Origin: Viridothelium virens
Taxonomy: Eukaryota > Ascomycota > Dothideomycetes > Trypetheliales > Trypetheliaceae
Assembly: GCA_010094025.1 (NCBI GenBank)
Contig: ML991830.1
Location: 62,001-126,000, forward strand
DNA: 64,000 nucleotides
Reading direction: 5' to 3'
In this document: piece by piece, positions 23,972 to 33,699 of the stretch
How the letters are laid out: each line of letters starts with the position of its first letter
How positions within the stretch are numbered: the stretch's first letter is position 1
The notes under the pieces: generated by a model
What the model was told of the DNA's origin: nothing
The model's input: only the letters and a program-made list of their open reading frames with translations
The model's database searches: none
Position numbers and translations under genes: made by a program

Positions 23972-26399
23972 ATGCCCTTCCATGGACACCACGATCACAG
24001 CCCTAATCCCCACGGCTCTGCTGCCAGCGGCATCTATCACGCCGCCCAACAACTAGGCGCAATAGGCGCTCCCCAAGGCGCTCTGCGAGTAGCCACTGGT
24101 CAGACAGCCGCTGCACCCGATACCCAGCTCGACTCCACGGGAAATTCTTCTTCGGCCGTTTATGGCAGTAGTCATCCTCCCTCAGCTAGCCATACTGTCC
24201 CAAGCTCTATCACTGCGTCAATGTCGGCACCCTCCTCCGCCGTCAACAGTTATAATCCCCAGCCCTTTGCGACACCGAAACGGCAACTCGCACTGAATAG
24301 AGAGGACGAGGAGTTGCACATACCGGCAGGAAATCAAGGCGTAGCCTCTCAACCTCCACAGATGTCCCATTTATACCACGCTCAAAACAATTTCGCCGGC
24401 CCCCCACCGAACTTTGTCCCTTCACAGTCGACCTCACAGACTTCTCACTATTCGCCCTCTCAACATACTGCCGTACCTGGAGCGCTGCAACCGGGGGCCT
24501 CGAGTAGACCCGTTGCCGCTTCGTTTGCGACAGCTCCTACCACCGTTCCTACCATGCCCCAGTTGAATGTCAATACGAATACTCAGAATAGTTCCAATCT
24601 AGCGAGATCCACCACCGTATCCTCGCATGGATACTCGAGGTCAAGCCCAGCGGGTCTTGAACAAAAATACCAGGCTGTGTCTGCCGCAACACCTGACACT
24701 TCCTCTTCTAGATATCCTCCTGCCACCCCTGGGCAAAGATATTACCCACAAACTCCATCAGGAGCTGCGTCAAATTCACCACTAGGATTAGCAGATATAC
24801 GGCCGCAAATCGCGGCAACATTAGGTGAAGACGCTTTAGGGCCTACAACAGCACCGAGTGAGGATTTCAACCGACCCGCCGGAAATAGCAATTATCTGGC
24901 ACCCTGGCCCATTTACGCATTCGATTGGTGCAAGTGGAACATACATGGAGGGCACGGCGCTGGTAAAATGGCTGTAGGGAGTTACTTGGAAGACCAGCAT
25001 AATTTTGTGAGTTCACCGTCAATTATTCCGCCTGATAAGGGTGAGGGGTTGGGGATATAGGATAAATTGGAGGCCGCGTAACGAAAACTAACACATGAAT
25101 TGGTATTAGATACAAATCCTTGACACGCAAGTGGCACCTCAAGAGATCGCGCAACCAGGCACTCCTCAATATGGCATGGACTTTGTGAAAGTCGCTGAAG
25201 CAACGTGCGCATATCCCGTGACGCGCATATTATGGGAACCACCATCTACTTCAAAGGCATCTACAGACCTTCTCGCAACGTCTGGAGACCATCTTCGCCT
25301 ATGGTCTCTTCCATCTTCAACTCCATCATCTGCCAGCAATACCATCACGCGACCGCAAAGCAACCGCGACTCTCAACTACAAAAGCTGCAACCGCTTGCT
25401 CTCCTCTCTAACTCGAAAAGCCCTGAACATACCGCTCCATTGACTTCTCTTGATTGGAATACATTGTCACCAAAGCTTATCATTACATCAAGCATCGACA
25501 CGACATGCACAATATGGGACATACCTACTCTCACCGCGAAGACACAGCTCATCGCCCATGATAGAGAGGTATTTGATGTCCGTTTCTGTGCCGGCAGCGT
25601 CGACGTCTTCGTGAGCTGCGGCGCCGACGGCAGTGTTCGAATGTTCGACCTCCGCAGCCTCGAACACAGCACCATCATCTACGAGCCCAACGAGAAAAAC
25701 GACAAAGACAAAAGTACGCCATCTTCCCCCTTCCCCCATTCCGATCCACAGTCGCTAACGTACCACCCCTCAGCAACCTCCCCACACCCTTCCTCCTCCC
25801 CAATCAAAACCCCCTTCGCGCCCGAGCCCACGAACCCAACCTCCGCCACCTCCGCCGCGCCCCCAACCCCCACAGCACCAACCACCTCTCCTCCACTCCT
25901 CCGCCTCGCCGCCTCCCCACACGACGCCCACCTCCTCGCCACCTTCGCTGCCGACTCCTCCATCGTGCGCATCCTCGACGTCCGCCAACCCGGCACCGCC
26001 CTGCTCGAGCTAAAAGGGCACGCCGCATCCGTGAACGCGGTCGAGTGGTCGCCGAGCCGGCGCGGCTGTCTGGCGAGCGGTGGCGACGACGGGCTGGTTC
26101 TCGTCTGGGATCTGATGGGGAGTTCGGGGGGGAGCATCTTGGGCTCGTCGGGGGGACTGCAGAATGGAGTTGGGGGGGCGCCGGCGGCGGCGGGAGGGAG
26201 TGCGGCGGGTGCGCAGCAGGGTCATGGGCATGGGCAGGGGGGTGGAGGGGTGAGTCAGGAGAAGGCGCCGAATGCGAGCTGGCGGTGTGAGTATGAGGTG
26301 GGGAATTGCTCGTGGGCGCCGAATAGTAGCTTGACAGGGCAAGGAGGAGAGTGGGTAGGGGTTAGTGGAGGGAGAGGCATTTGGGGGGTGAAATTATGA
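23972..26399 (+). CDS. DCAF7: DCAF7/WDR68 (AN11)-like WD40 protein with long disordered N-terminus
   Basis: Exon 1 23972-25006, exon 2 25110-26399; an in-frame ATG at 23792 would add 60 residues, but MPFHGHHDHS at 23972 looks more natural. About 300 residues of Ser/Pro/Thr/Gln-rich disordered sequence precede PWPIYAFDWCKW, the usual start of DCAF7-type proteins. After the splice come the blades: CAYPVTRILWEP, TSGDHLRLWSL, TSIDTTCTIWDI, REVFDVRFC, SCGADGSVRMFDLR, SSIVRILDVRQPG, HAASVNAVEWSP, SGGDDGLVLVWDL. Relatives are scaffolds for DYRK-type kinases and CUL4 ligases. A 60-bp segment 25714-25773 has perfect intron signals (GTACGC, GCTAACG, CTCAG) but is also open and in frame, so 754 or 774 residues are possible. 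Gly-rich insert in the last blade. Confidence 0.9.
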
Positions 26400-27482
26400 G
26401 GGGAGAGATGAGATATGGACAGATTCTGCTATCATCTTATGTGCGCGTGTATTCGCAGCAATGAAGATATAACTGGTCTTCGTGGAGGGAGGGAGGCTAA
26501 GGGACGAGGTCGGCAGAAGGCTGGCAGCTGCGGAGCCGAGTGAGGAGGTCAGGATGCAAAGACTATATGGGCAGACTGATACCTCTTGAAAGGCTTACGA
26601 GCAGGATGAGTACTGTCTTCCCTTTCTCTCAGCATTTCATGAAAACCGGCGGCATTTGCAAAAGCGCGGCGTTTGGGGACTTGGAGCTATATTCTGACTT
26701 ACGAGGACAATTTTGAACCTATCATATCACGCTTCGTGATGCACTCTGGAGTGTGCAGCAATCACATTGTGACTATTGGTCTTATTTCGGGGAATCCATC
26801 GTGTATTGGTTACGTTGTTGGTCTGTGCGACTGCTGCTGGTTTTACCCTGCTCATATCAGAGGCTAGAAACATGATTTATATATCGAAACAGCTCAACCA
26901 ATCTCGAATTTGTATGCTTCTCAACGCCTCCGAAACTGCCTATCAGGGGTTTCTTCAGATACATGGGATGCTTGACGACAAGAAACGCTGGCCCTAAAAT
27001 TGGAGCTTTTGATGCCATTGCTGCGTCGCTGCTGAGAATCTTTTGCTAGTAGACTGTTTTATGTAGAAGGAAGCTGACCACAGGAAGCTGCAGAATCTCT
27101 AAGTTCCGGAAGCGAGGAGGGTAAGCTTCCCGTAAGTACGAATCGGATCACCGCACTTGAGAGATGCCAGCAATGATTCCACATTGAGACGTGAGTCGTG
27201 ACATCTCTTTCTAGAACCTCACCCTCATGCCCTTAGTCGACTGTCTACCAAATGGCCCGGCAACTCTGAATTACATCAGCAGTCTCCTCCAGGTGTATGT
27301 CCTAACGCAGACGGAGACAAAATAGATTGACTCGATCCTCTGGATGACATTGGGAGAGAGTGCGTTAGCATCTGGACAACGATTGTCGTACTAGCGACAA
27401 GCTTCTCCTCGGACTTGCAATAACTTGCACATCACAGGATAGATCACCTCCAGTGTCAGTTGGCATTGAGTAAAGGAATAGG
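26400..27482. other. Left margin of the degraded island
   Basis: No gene supported. Two overlapping plus-strand open stretches (26673-26997) have hydrophobic but family-less translations. This marks the change from the conserved core block to the gene-poor region. Confidence 0.4.
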
Positions 27483-27716
27483 TCAAAACCCTGCAGCCTT
27501 AATGACTATGAAATCTACCAGGACGATTGAACGTTCGCCACCCTGGAAAGAGTCGAACTTGGCAAGAAGCAATTCGGACATGTCGTAGTGCGGGAACTGG
27601 GTTTGCAGCCAATGCCGAGCTCGACAGTACAGACGGTACTGAGCCTCATATGGGGCAAGGATAGCTATATTCTTTGGCTCAAAATTGTCCTTGAGGAGGC
27701 GATCCCAGAACCGCAC
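27483..27716 (-). pseudogene. Remnant of a SF1 (Upf1/NAM7-like) helicase C-terminal domain
   Basis: About 77 residues. DNFEPKNIAILAPYEAQY matches the motif IV region of Upf1-like AAA_12 helicase domains, and LLLAKFDSFQGGERSIVLVD matches motif V (usual tvDsfQGxExdivi). It ends KAAGF with a stop, where intact relatives continue into motif VI (RLNVAxTRA). A stop lies just upstream and no Walker A/B part was found nearby. It is an isolated fragment of a nucleic-acid helicase, not a working gene. Confidence 0.7.
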
Positions 27717-28607
27717 CCTGAGCCAGCATTACCGGACGCCATGCCACAAGCGGCGTTCGCGTGCTACATGGACGACGACGTTGGCGGTGCCGAGTCATTC
27801 GATGATCTTTTTGACTTCCTCCACAACCACTACTTTCCACGAATTGCTTCTGATCTTTGGACTCAAGTTCTGTTCAATGGTCTCATCTGCGTGGTTCAAC
27901 GGAATAGCTCTGATCTGCTACAACGAGCCAGACTCTCAGACGCTCGATTCCCAGTTGATACCCAGCACGATGACAACCCAATGCCCCAGACACAAGAGAG
28001 AGATAGAACAACAGGGCTTCGCTTCCGAGTGGTGGGTACCAGATGTGAGAGCACGAAGTGGGCGAGCAAGAAGTGGAGAGAAGGATGGTTGGTCTAGCTA
28101 GCGTGCAGGATGGGCTATATAGGTGCACAGGGTAGCTTCCGTCTCGTGCCTGCTAGCGCCTGCCCTCACCGAGTTCCAAGGTTATCCACACGACATTTTT
28201 TCAATGTCGAAGTTGAGCTTGGTCCACTGCTTGAGTTCTAGTGCTTTGGCTCGTATTAGCGTGTCAGCAAGGACTTATACCACCATCTTGGGGAACTCTT
28301 TTCTGCCACAACTTTTGAATTACTATCGAAGGTACCGTCGGCCTTCTTGTCCTGAAAATTCGCGCGGGGGTTGTACTTATATGGTTCGTCGTTTGTTCTG
28401 AACCGAGTCGGATCAATGCTGAAGTTGGAATGGGGTATGGGGTCCTCCTTAATAAAATCATTCCAGAATGTAGAATTCAGCCCGAGCTGCTCTCATGTAC
28501 ACTCCAAAAACGGATTGCTTGACGTAATGGCTCCACGTGCTGCAAAATGCCGTTCCCCTACAGTGGCCACCACTTTTAGCTTCTTTCATGATACCCCCAT
28601 GCCGAAG
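27717..28607. other. Degraded sequence, no supported gene
   Basis: Overlapping plus-strand open stretches at 27588-28101 and minus-strand 27883-28128 translate to plausible but unrecognised sequence (e.g. ESFDDLFDFLHNHYFP on plus). Neither has splice or family support. Could be flanks of the helicase remnant or remains of another gene. Confidence 0.3.
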
Positions 28608-29093
28608 TTACTTCTCAGTAACTTCCAAAATACGATTCACGGCTTTCTGAATTTCTAGATGGAGCTTGTTCTTTTTCCTATTTTTGTTAGAAAGTCATTC
28701 AAATGTGCTTGAGCATAAAAAGTGAATATTCGCTTACCTTCTTGTACTCCTCCCATTTCAGGAGGCGTAAGGCGTCTTTGGCCTGCCAGTGGTATGTGTT
28801 ACTGATCACAATTGTAATTATAGATTTCGTCGCGGTTATAAATCTTACCTTCTTCAACTTTTGTGCAGCCTGTTTAAAATGCGTGTTACTGGTTGTAATT
28901 AAAATAATTAGTTTTTTACAGCTTGTAAGTCTTACCTTTTCGGCTTTCGCTTTTCTCTAAAAATAAACATCAGCTTAAAATACCAACATTGCGTTTGTAA
29001 TGGCTTACCTTCTCCACCTGCTTTTGCAGGCGCTCGATCTTTTTAGATGTCAGGAGATATGTACTGTCGGAGGTCGCGACCTGTTTTGTCCTC
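28608..29093 (-). CDS. 3' end of a coiled-coil gene built of micro-exons
   Basis: On the minus strand, four introns with strong GTAAG donors separate very short in-frame exons: an exon ending at 29009 (KKIERLQKQVEK), 28936-28956 (21 nt, RKAKAEK), 28849-28869 (21 nt, AAQKLKK), 28738-28782 (45 nt, AKDALRLLKWEEYKK) and 28608-28670 (NKLHLEIQKAVNRILEVTEK, stop). Introns are 52, 66, 66 and 67 bp and all phase 0. The joined protein is one charged coiled coil. The first exon is open upstream to about 29093, after which I cannot follow the gene. Function unknown. The Lys/Glu-rich tail is reminiscent of C-termini of some fungal pogo/Fot1-type transposases, but no DDE domain is visible, so this is only a possibility. 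Confidence 0.5.
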
Positions 29094-29226
29094 CTCGTTA
29101 TGATTCAAGGTGTCGCCTGAGCCTGTCAGAAGCGTAGAAGCAGCCTAGAGAGCGAACTTGGAAGCGAAGAGTGAGACGATTGGGAGAGGAAAATAGCGTG
29201 CTATGCCTGTAACCCTTCTTCGTCGA

Positions 29227-29690
29227 CTAGATCTGGTATTTGCGCATGACCTGAGCCAGCGTCTGTTCCCTATCCGCGCTTCTTGTAACCATATCGTTGT
29301 ATTGGTTCAGCGTCTCGAAAAGGGCGAATATATGTTTACTCATCGTGAAAGTATGCCCGTGGTTTGGATCCGTGTGTTCGACCGTGGCGAGACTGGTAAA
29401 GAACTGATATAGGCTGATGGAATGCCGATTTGATTGTGCCGCTGCCATCGCATAATCGCCAACAGTCTCGAATGGACCACCCGGACTGGCCGCCTGACCC
29501 TGCTTACAGAGATCGAGAATATGCTGTTCACCCTTGGCAGACATGACACAAGTGGTGAAGAAGCTGAAGGTATCTGTAGTATTTTGCGGAACCATCCTGA
29601 TGACTTTATTGGTGTAGCCAGCCGTCTTATGGAGAGTATGGTCAAAGATACGCCTCAAGGTGATGGTGACATCCTCCTCTCAATCGGGCG
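29227..29690 (-). pseudogene. Unclassified open stretch ending in KYQI (copy A)
   Basis: About 150 residues on the minus strand, without an ATG at its start; the frame closes about 30 nt further up, where it abuts the decayed coiled-coil copy. It reads like real protein (SKHIFALFETLNQYND, then TLAQVMRKYQI at the end). Its last part resembles the piece at 30166-30440 (FISLVESLRDGD...TLGTFFQKYQI), suggesting two relics of one domain family. No known family recognised. Most likely a gene remnant. Confidence 0.35.
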
Positions 29691-29692
29691 TC

Positions 29693-29943
29693 CACTGTAT
29701 TGAACCGGGCATCCATTATATTCAATCGGGCATTTATCTGGGTGTTCATCATACCAAATCGGTTGTCTATATGAGTGGTAATAGTGTTGATGAGGACTAG
29801 TAGCCCATGAATGCCGGGTATATTTGCAAGACGTTAAAATTGCCCAGCCAGCCCCTGAGCATGCTAACATATTGCCTAAAATCAGGCTGTGGCCCTGTTA
29901 GTAAAGCAGTGTTCTGATTTGCGGTCCCAGTAGCATCGGCCAT
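29693..29943 (-). pseudogene. Decayed copy of the TGPQP coiled-coil gene family
   Basis: Starts MADATGTANQNTALLTGPQP at 29943 and aligns with the intact copy at 31207-31794: LLTGPQPDF against SLPTGPQPNF; then, in a shifted frame, NIPGIHGLLVLINTITTHID against NIPGIHGLQALANTITAHMD. The heptad part (NARLNIMDARFNTVDARL) is present, but the second exon (FP...LLxALG...IGL) is missing. One frame break separates the two halves. The similarity continues into the 5' flank (see 29995-30150). Confidence 0.7.
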
Positions 29944-29994
29944 AACTGTGAGGAGAAAGTGAGGTTGCTTGCGAAGAGAACAAACTGCCTTAAT

Positions 29995-30150
29995 CACGAC
30001 AGAAAGATGGACAATAGCACTTGTGATGTCGTGGTGGTGTGTGGTGGTTCTTTGTAATGAGTGCTCGCACCACGCTAAAATCGGAGAAAAGTTGTCTGTA
30101 GAAGCGGTGATGCAGGACTAGCTGGAAGGGGGCTGCACCGGGACACGGAT
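29995..30150. repeat. 5' flank duplicated between the two coiled-coil gene copies (copy 1)
   Basis: This segment resembles 31812-31965. Shared landmarks in the same order are a GTGGTGGT-rich tract, TAATGAGTGCTC / TATGAGTGCTC, CGGAGAAA / GGGAGAAA, AGAAGCGGTGATGC / TGAAGCGGCGATGC, GGACTAG, and GCACCGGGACA / CACCCGGACA. The duplication therefore covered promoter or leader DNA and not just the coding part. Confidence 0.6.
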
Positions 30151-30165
30151 GATGATTATGTTCTG

Positions 30166-30440
30166 GGCGTGTGGTAGCGATTTGGTATTTCTGAAAGAAC
30201 GTACCCAGTGTACCATCCCCATCGCGAAGACTTTCAACCAGACTGATGAACTTTTTATTAAGATCCAGCTGCGCCAGAAGACATTGGATGTGCAGAACGG
30301 TGTTTGAACTGGTCTCTATCGCTTCCGAGCGGGCGACGGCGAGAAGAAAGACTTTCAGCACGAGTACCGCTCCAATAGCCTGCTTGTTGGCCAGCACAAC
30401 TGCTAGTGGTGCCAAAGCTCGGTGGAAACCATGGTATTTA
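30166..30440 (-). pseudogene. Unclassified fragment ending in KYQI (copy B)
   Basis: Minus-strand frame, open from a stop near 30460, reading CRKYHGFHRALAPLAVVLAN, AIGAVLVLKVFLLAVARSEA, then LLAQLDLNKKFISLVESLRD and TLGTFFQKYQI. It continues to 29990 into the duplicated flank, where the translation stops looking natural. Hydrophobic helices and the KYQI end suggest a real, unknown domain; compare copy A. No start codon or splice site was identified. Confidence 0.35.
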
Positions 30441-30459
30441 CGGCACCACCAAGCGGTAG

Positions 30460-31206
30460 TTTATTCGGATTAATGGTGAGACTATCTCAAGACTCATGAC
30501 CAAACGAATCCACCGGGCTAACGACACATGCAGGCAGCTTTCATTTAGTATCCCCAGAGTACTCTTTGGAGGATCTCAGCCGAAGAAAACGGATCGAATA
30601 TATCGAAAGAGTAATTCCTTAATGTCTGTCTGCGAACCTTGAATAGTAGCTCTGTATCTTGTGTCACAATCAGTTTCCTGGTGACGTTGCACATCTGTGT
30701 TCGAGGTCTCCCTATGCGTAGAAACATAGAGCTCTGATTGATTGGAATATTGTCGGTTAGAGTTCCCAGAAGCCAAAAAGCTGGGAATCCATTTATCAAA
30801 GTTGGTCGATCTATGCCGTAAGCTGACCCCTAGAAATAAGCTGTAGGGAGCCGAAGGGGTCGCCAGATGTAGGGATAAAGATAAGAGCTATGTGCCGCTG
30901 AATTGTAGTGTATCTGAGAGGGGAGTGTGTAGTCTGTAGGTATAAAAGAGGAGAGAGAAAGAAGCGAGGGGTAAGGTAGCTGGGCCATACCGCCATAAGC
31001 CTGAGTCTTGGTGATTTGGCTCTTCTTTTGGATCGAAAGTTTTGCTGCTTTTGGAAAAGCAATGCACCAATGATAATAGTTCCTAAAATGTAGAGAACTA
31101 AGATTATATTACACTTGGTGAGGTGAGACTGCCTTCTAATTTGAAACGTCTGCTTCGTCCAAAGACGAACCTCGCGTGGACGTACAAATGAAGTTGATAC
31201 AGCTTT
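30460..31206. other. Degraded sequence, no supported gene
   Basis: Minus-strand open stretches at 30545-30799 and 30811-31062 have no family resemblance. Nothing else is seen. Confidence 0.35.
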
Positions 31207-31794
31207 TTACGCCTTGAACACGCTTTGTCTAATTGGCGTTAAGCCAATTGCAGTCCTTAGATTCTGTTGTTGTTGTGCCACATCCCCAACAAGACTTGCT
31301 CCAAGCGCTGTCAATAATTGATTAAGCTCTTGACCGCGAAGCGAATCAATATCAGTGGGCATCCTAGGAAAGTTTGGAATTTTGTTATTTGTGGTTGAAT
31401 TGGTAAGAGGTGTTAATGCGTCATCAGGACTGTTTAGGTGGGAATTCTGGACGCGTGGAAGGCCATTTTGGTTGCTGTAATAATATTAGTATTTTTATTT
31501 AATATATTAAAGAATAACAAACATTGCATTTAATCGCGTATCTATTGCATCAAATCGTTGAGAGAACTTGTTGTCCAATTGAGAGAACTTGTCGTCCAAT
31601 TGAGAGAACTTGTCGTCCATGTGAGCGGTAATAGTGTTGGCAAGGGCTTGAAGCCCGTGGATACCAGGGATATTGCTAAAACGTTGTAATTGCTCAACTA
31701 ACCCTTGAGCGTACTCAGATATTGCATCAAAGTTAGGCTGTGGGCCTGTTGGTAAAGAAGCCTCCTGGTCTGAGTTGCTAAGATCATCGGTCAT
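31207..31794 (-). CDS. Small coiled-coil protein of a multicopy ascomycete family (intact copy)
   Basis: Exon 1 31523-31794 starts MTDDLSNSDQEASLPTGPQP; a 48-bp intron (31475-31522, GTTTGT donor, TTACAG acceptor) joins exon 2 31207-31474, ending RTAIGLTPIRQSVFKA. About 179 residues. Features: the TGPQPNF start, NIPGIHGLQ, a heptad segment of three near-identical KFSQLDD units, RVQNS after the splice, then IPNFPRMPTDIDSLRGQELN and LLTALGA...LRTAIGL. From general knowledge this pattern (FP...I..L...E.N.LL.aLG....G....r...LR..IGL) recurs in many Pezizomycotina as unnamed short proteins; no function is established. It appears whole, whereas the copy 1.9 kb to the left is decayed. Confidence 0.75.
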
Positions 31795-31811
31795 AGTTGT
31801 AAGAGGAAAAT

Positions 31812-31965
31812 CAAGAAGCACTTAGAAAAACAGCGGTGAAAGTGTTTGGTGGTGGTGAAAGTGTTGGTGGTGGGGTTTTGTTATGAGTGCTCAGTTAACC
31901 GGGAGAAATCTGAAGCGGCGATGCGGGACTAGTCGGAAGTGAGCAGCACACCCGGACAGACATTA
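31812..31965. repeat. 5' flank duplicated between the two coiled-coil gene copies (copy 2)
   Basis: Partner of 29995-30150, immediately upstream of the intact copy. It contains a GGTGGTG-rich tract at about 31830-31875 and the TATGAGTGCTC, GAAGCGGCGATGC and GGACTAG landmarks in the same order. Probably the promoter or leader of the intact copy. Confidence 0.6.
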
Positions 31966-32202
31966 GGTACTCAGTAATCTTGAGCACGCGCTGAGCTGCT
32001 GTGAGCTCATCATCGATCAGTAATTATCCCCTCATGGTCTTCTTCGTTGGAGTCACCATAATCGTCATCCAATTTCCCTTCCGTCCCTTTACGAGCCTCA
32101 GCCATGGCCTTAACAAACATAGCATGAATGCACTTTCTACGTTCCTGTTCATCACGCACAGGACGATGATGTTGCTAGAAGCCAACAGGTTTGTACAACT
32201 GC

Positions 32203-33213
32203 CTAGCCTACTCGGTGCTCGCGACCACATGCCTGGATGAAGACCTCAACACTGTGGTTGGGTTCGAGGATCACCAAATAATTTGCTCGATGGAGGTTGT
32301 AGCCGGTTGACAGCAGACCCAAAGTGGAAACGATTATGTCCAGTCTACCGGGTGCAGACCTCTTCCTCAACCCATACGGCCGCAATACTTTCTCCTCATT
32401 GAAATTCACCTGTATATTGTTACGTTCTTTCCCCGGATGTCCATTGACCAATAAAGGCAACCTTGATCTCTTGTTGTTTGACGATGTTGAGACTTGATAG
32501 GTAGAAAAAGGCTGTAACACCACAGACGGGAAACTCGCTACCACTGTTGCGATGTAGCAGTCAGCGCGCGATGCAGCAGCAGATGAAAGCAGTGAAGCGT
32601 AATGAGTGTGTGATGATGCAGCTATCTGAATCTGGGAAACTCCGACCTCCGATCGTACGGGGTTCAATCCGGCTGCAGCCTTAACAATGGTAGCTCGAGC
32701 TGAGTAAAGCATGTCCTCATGCGTGTGAAGTAATCTATTAATCCCCTTTCGTCTGTGTATACCTCATGCCATGTCCTATTCAGTTTCGTCCCGTCGTCGG
32801 GGTTTGTAGGCTCATACCAAGGGTGATCTCCATTCCTTTGGCGCTGGTCGATTATATCTACCACTGCTGGCCTCAGGCCCTGAGTAAGTTTCGAGGCAAT
32901 CTCGATCCTTCCCCCATGCTTTTTGATAGGATTACATCATGCCTGTCTTTGCCCGTCCAAAATGTTTGAGGCATAAGGCTTGGAGGTGGCCATAACATTC
33001 CTCAATTTGTGCACGACCTTGTTCTGTCTCAGCAGCTCTGCTTTGGGTTTGGGTGAGCTGCTGGATTTGTTCCTTGTAACGGGTAGGTGTATCGAGGCGA
33101 TAAATCAATTTCTGGACCAACTCATCATGGTTCAGAAGATGGTCAGGACGGTCGGGAACATTTGCAATGGCTGCCAAGACATCTTCGGAAGCACTTGGTA
33201 AAGCTCCGCTCAT
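32203..33213 (-). pseudogene. Remnant of a SNF2-type helicase C-terminal domain
   Basis: The left part (32203-32712) carries helicase C-terminal motifs: GRLDIIVSTLGLLSTGYNL (motif V) and LEPNHSVEVFIQACGREHRV (motif VI; the usual QAxxRxHRxGQ of SNF2 ATPases). The codon where the final Gln of HRxGQ is expected is TAG, one C-to-T change from CAG. Further right on the same strand but in other frames are WYEPTNPDDGTKLNRTW with VYTDERGLIDYFTRMR (32664-32864) and a helical segment (32932-33213). These could be upstream parts of the same gene. No Walker A or DEAH part was found. A fragment of a chromatin-remodeller-like ATPase, not functional as it stands. Confidence 0.65.
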
Positions 33214-33394
33214 GGTTGGGACTTCAGCTTGAACGTCGTCCTAAGCCCCGCAACATTGGCCGTCCAGCTTCCTTCCCCAAAGTCATCCTTGGCATCAGCG
33301 AGACCAGGAGTACAACTTACTATCCGAGCATCTCAACTCGTTTAATAAGGCGGGTACCTTTGATGGCTGGTCACGGCGTTCTCCACCGCGTCTG

Positions 33395-33688
33395 CTAGTA
33401 TCCTGTCCAGAGTTGTCGACTGAATCCTTGTGTCAGTATGAGCGTCCAGATCCGAAGTATCGTCATGAATTGCTTGCGTACGGAAATGAGCGAGTACTCA
33501 AGCGATGCTCTGCCTGCAGTTTTGATATCGCCGATGGCTTTAGGAAGTTGCGAGGCGGGTGCCCGCTCGTTGGCATCGTTGCCGCACCAAATTTTGATAT
33601 TGATAGCGTTTTCCCAACCAACACTAGGCTTTGCACCTATAGCCAGGCCAGCGACTTTTGTCCCGTAGCTCGAAACATTGTCGTCCAC
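33395..33688 (-). pseudogene. Unclassified protein fragment upstream of the helicase remnant
   Basis: Minus-strand stretch reading KVAGLAIGAKPSVGWENAIN, then ASQLPKAIGDIKTAGRASLE and SVRKQFMTILRIWTL. It looks like protein and lies on the same strand just upstream of the SNF2-type remnant, so it may belong to the same former gene. No family recognised. Confidence 0.3.
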
Positions 33689-33699
33689 TATTTGTCAGC

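Noticed and set aside
27588-28097. Plus-strand 169-residue open stretch as a gene
   Set aside because: The first third is antisense to the SF1 helicase remnant, and the rest has no family, splice or start support. Kept only as a note on degraded sequence.
28608-29093. Calling the micro-exon gene a pogo/Fot1 transposase C-terminus
   Set aside because: Only the Lys/Glu-rich coiled-coil character is similar. No DDE domain, DNA-binding domain or terminal inverted repeats were seen.
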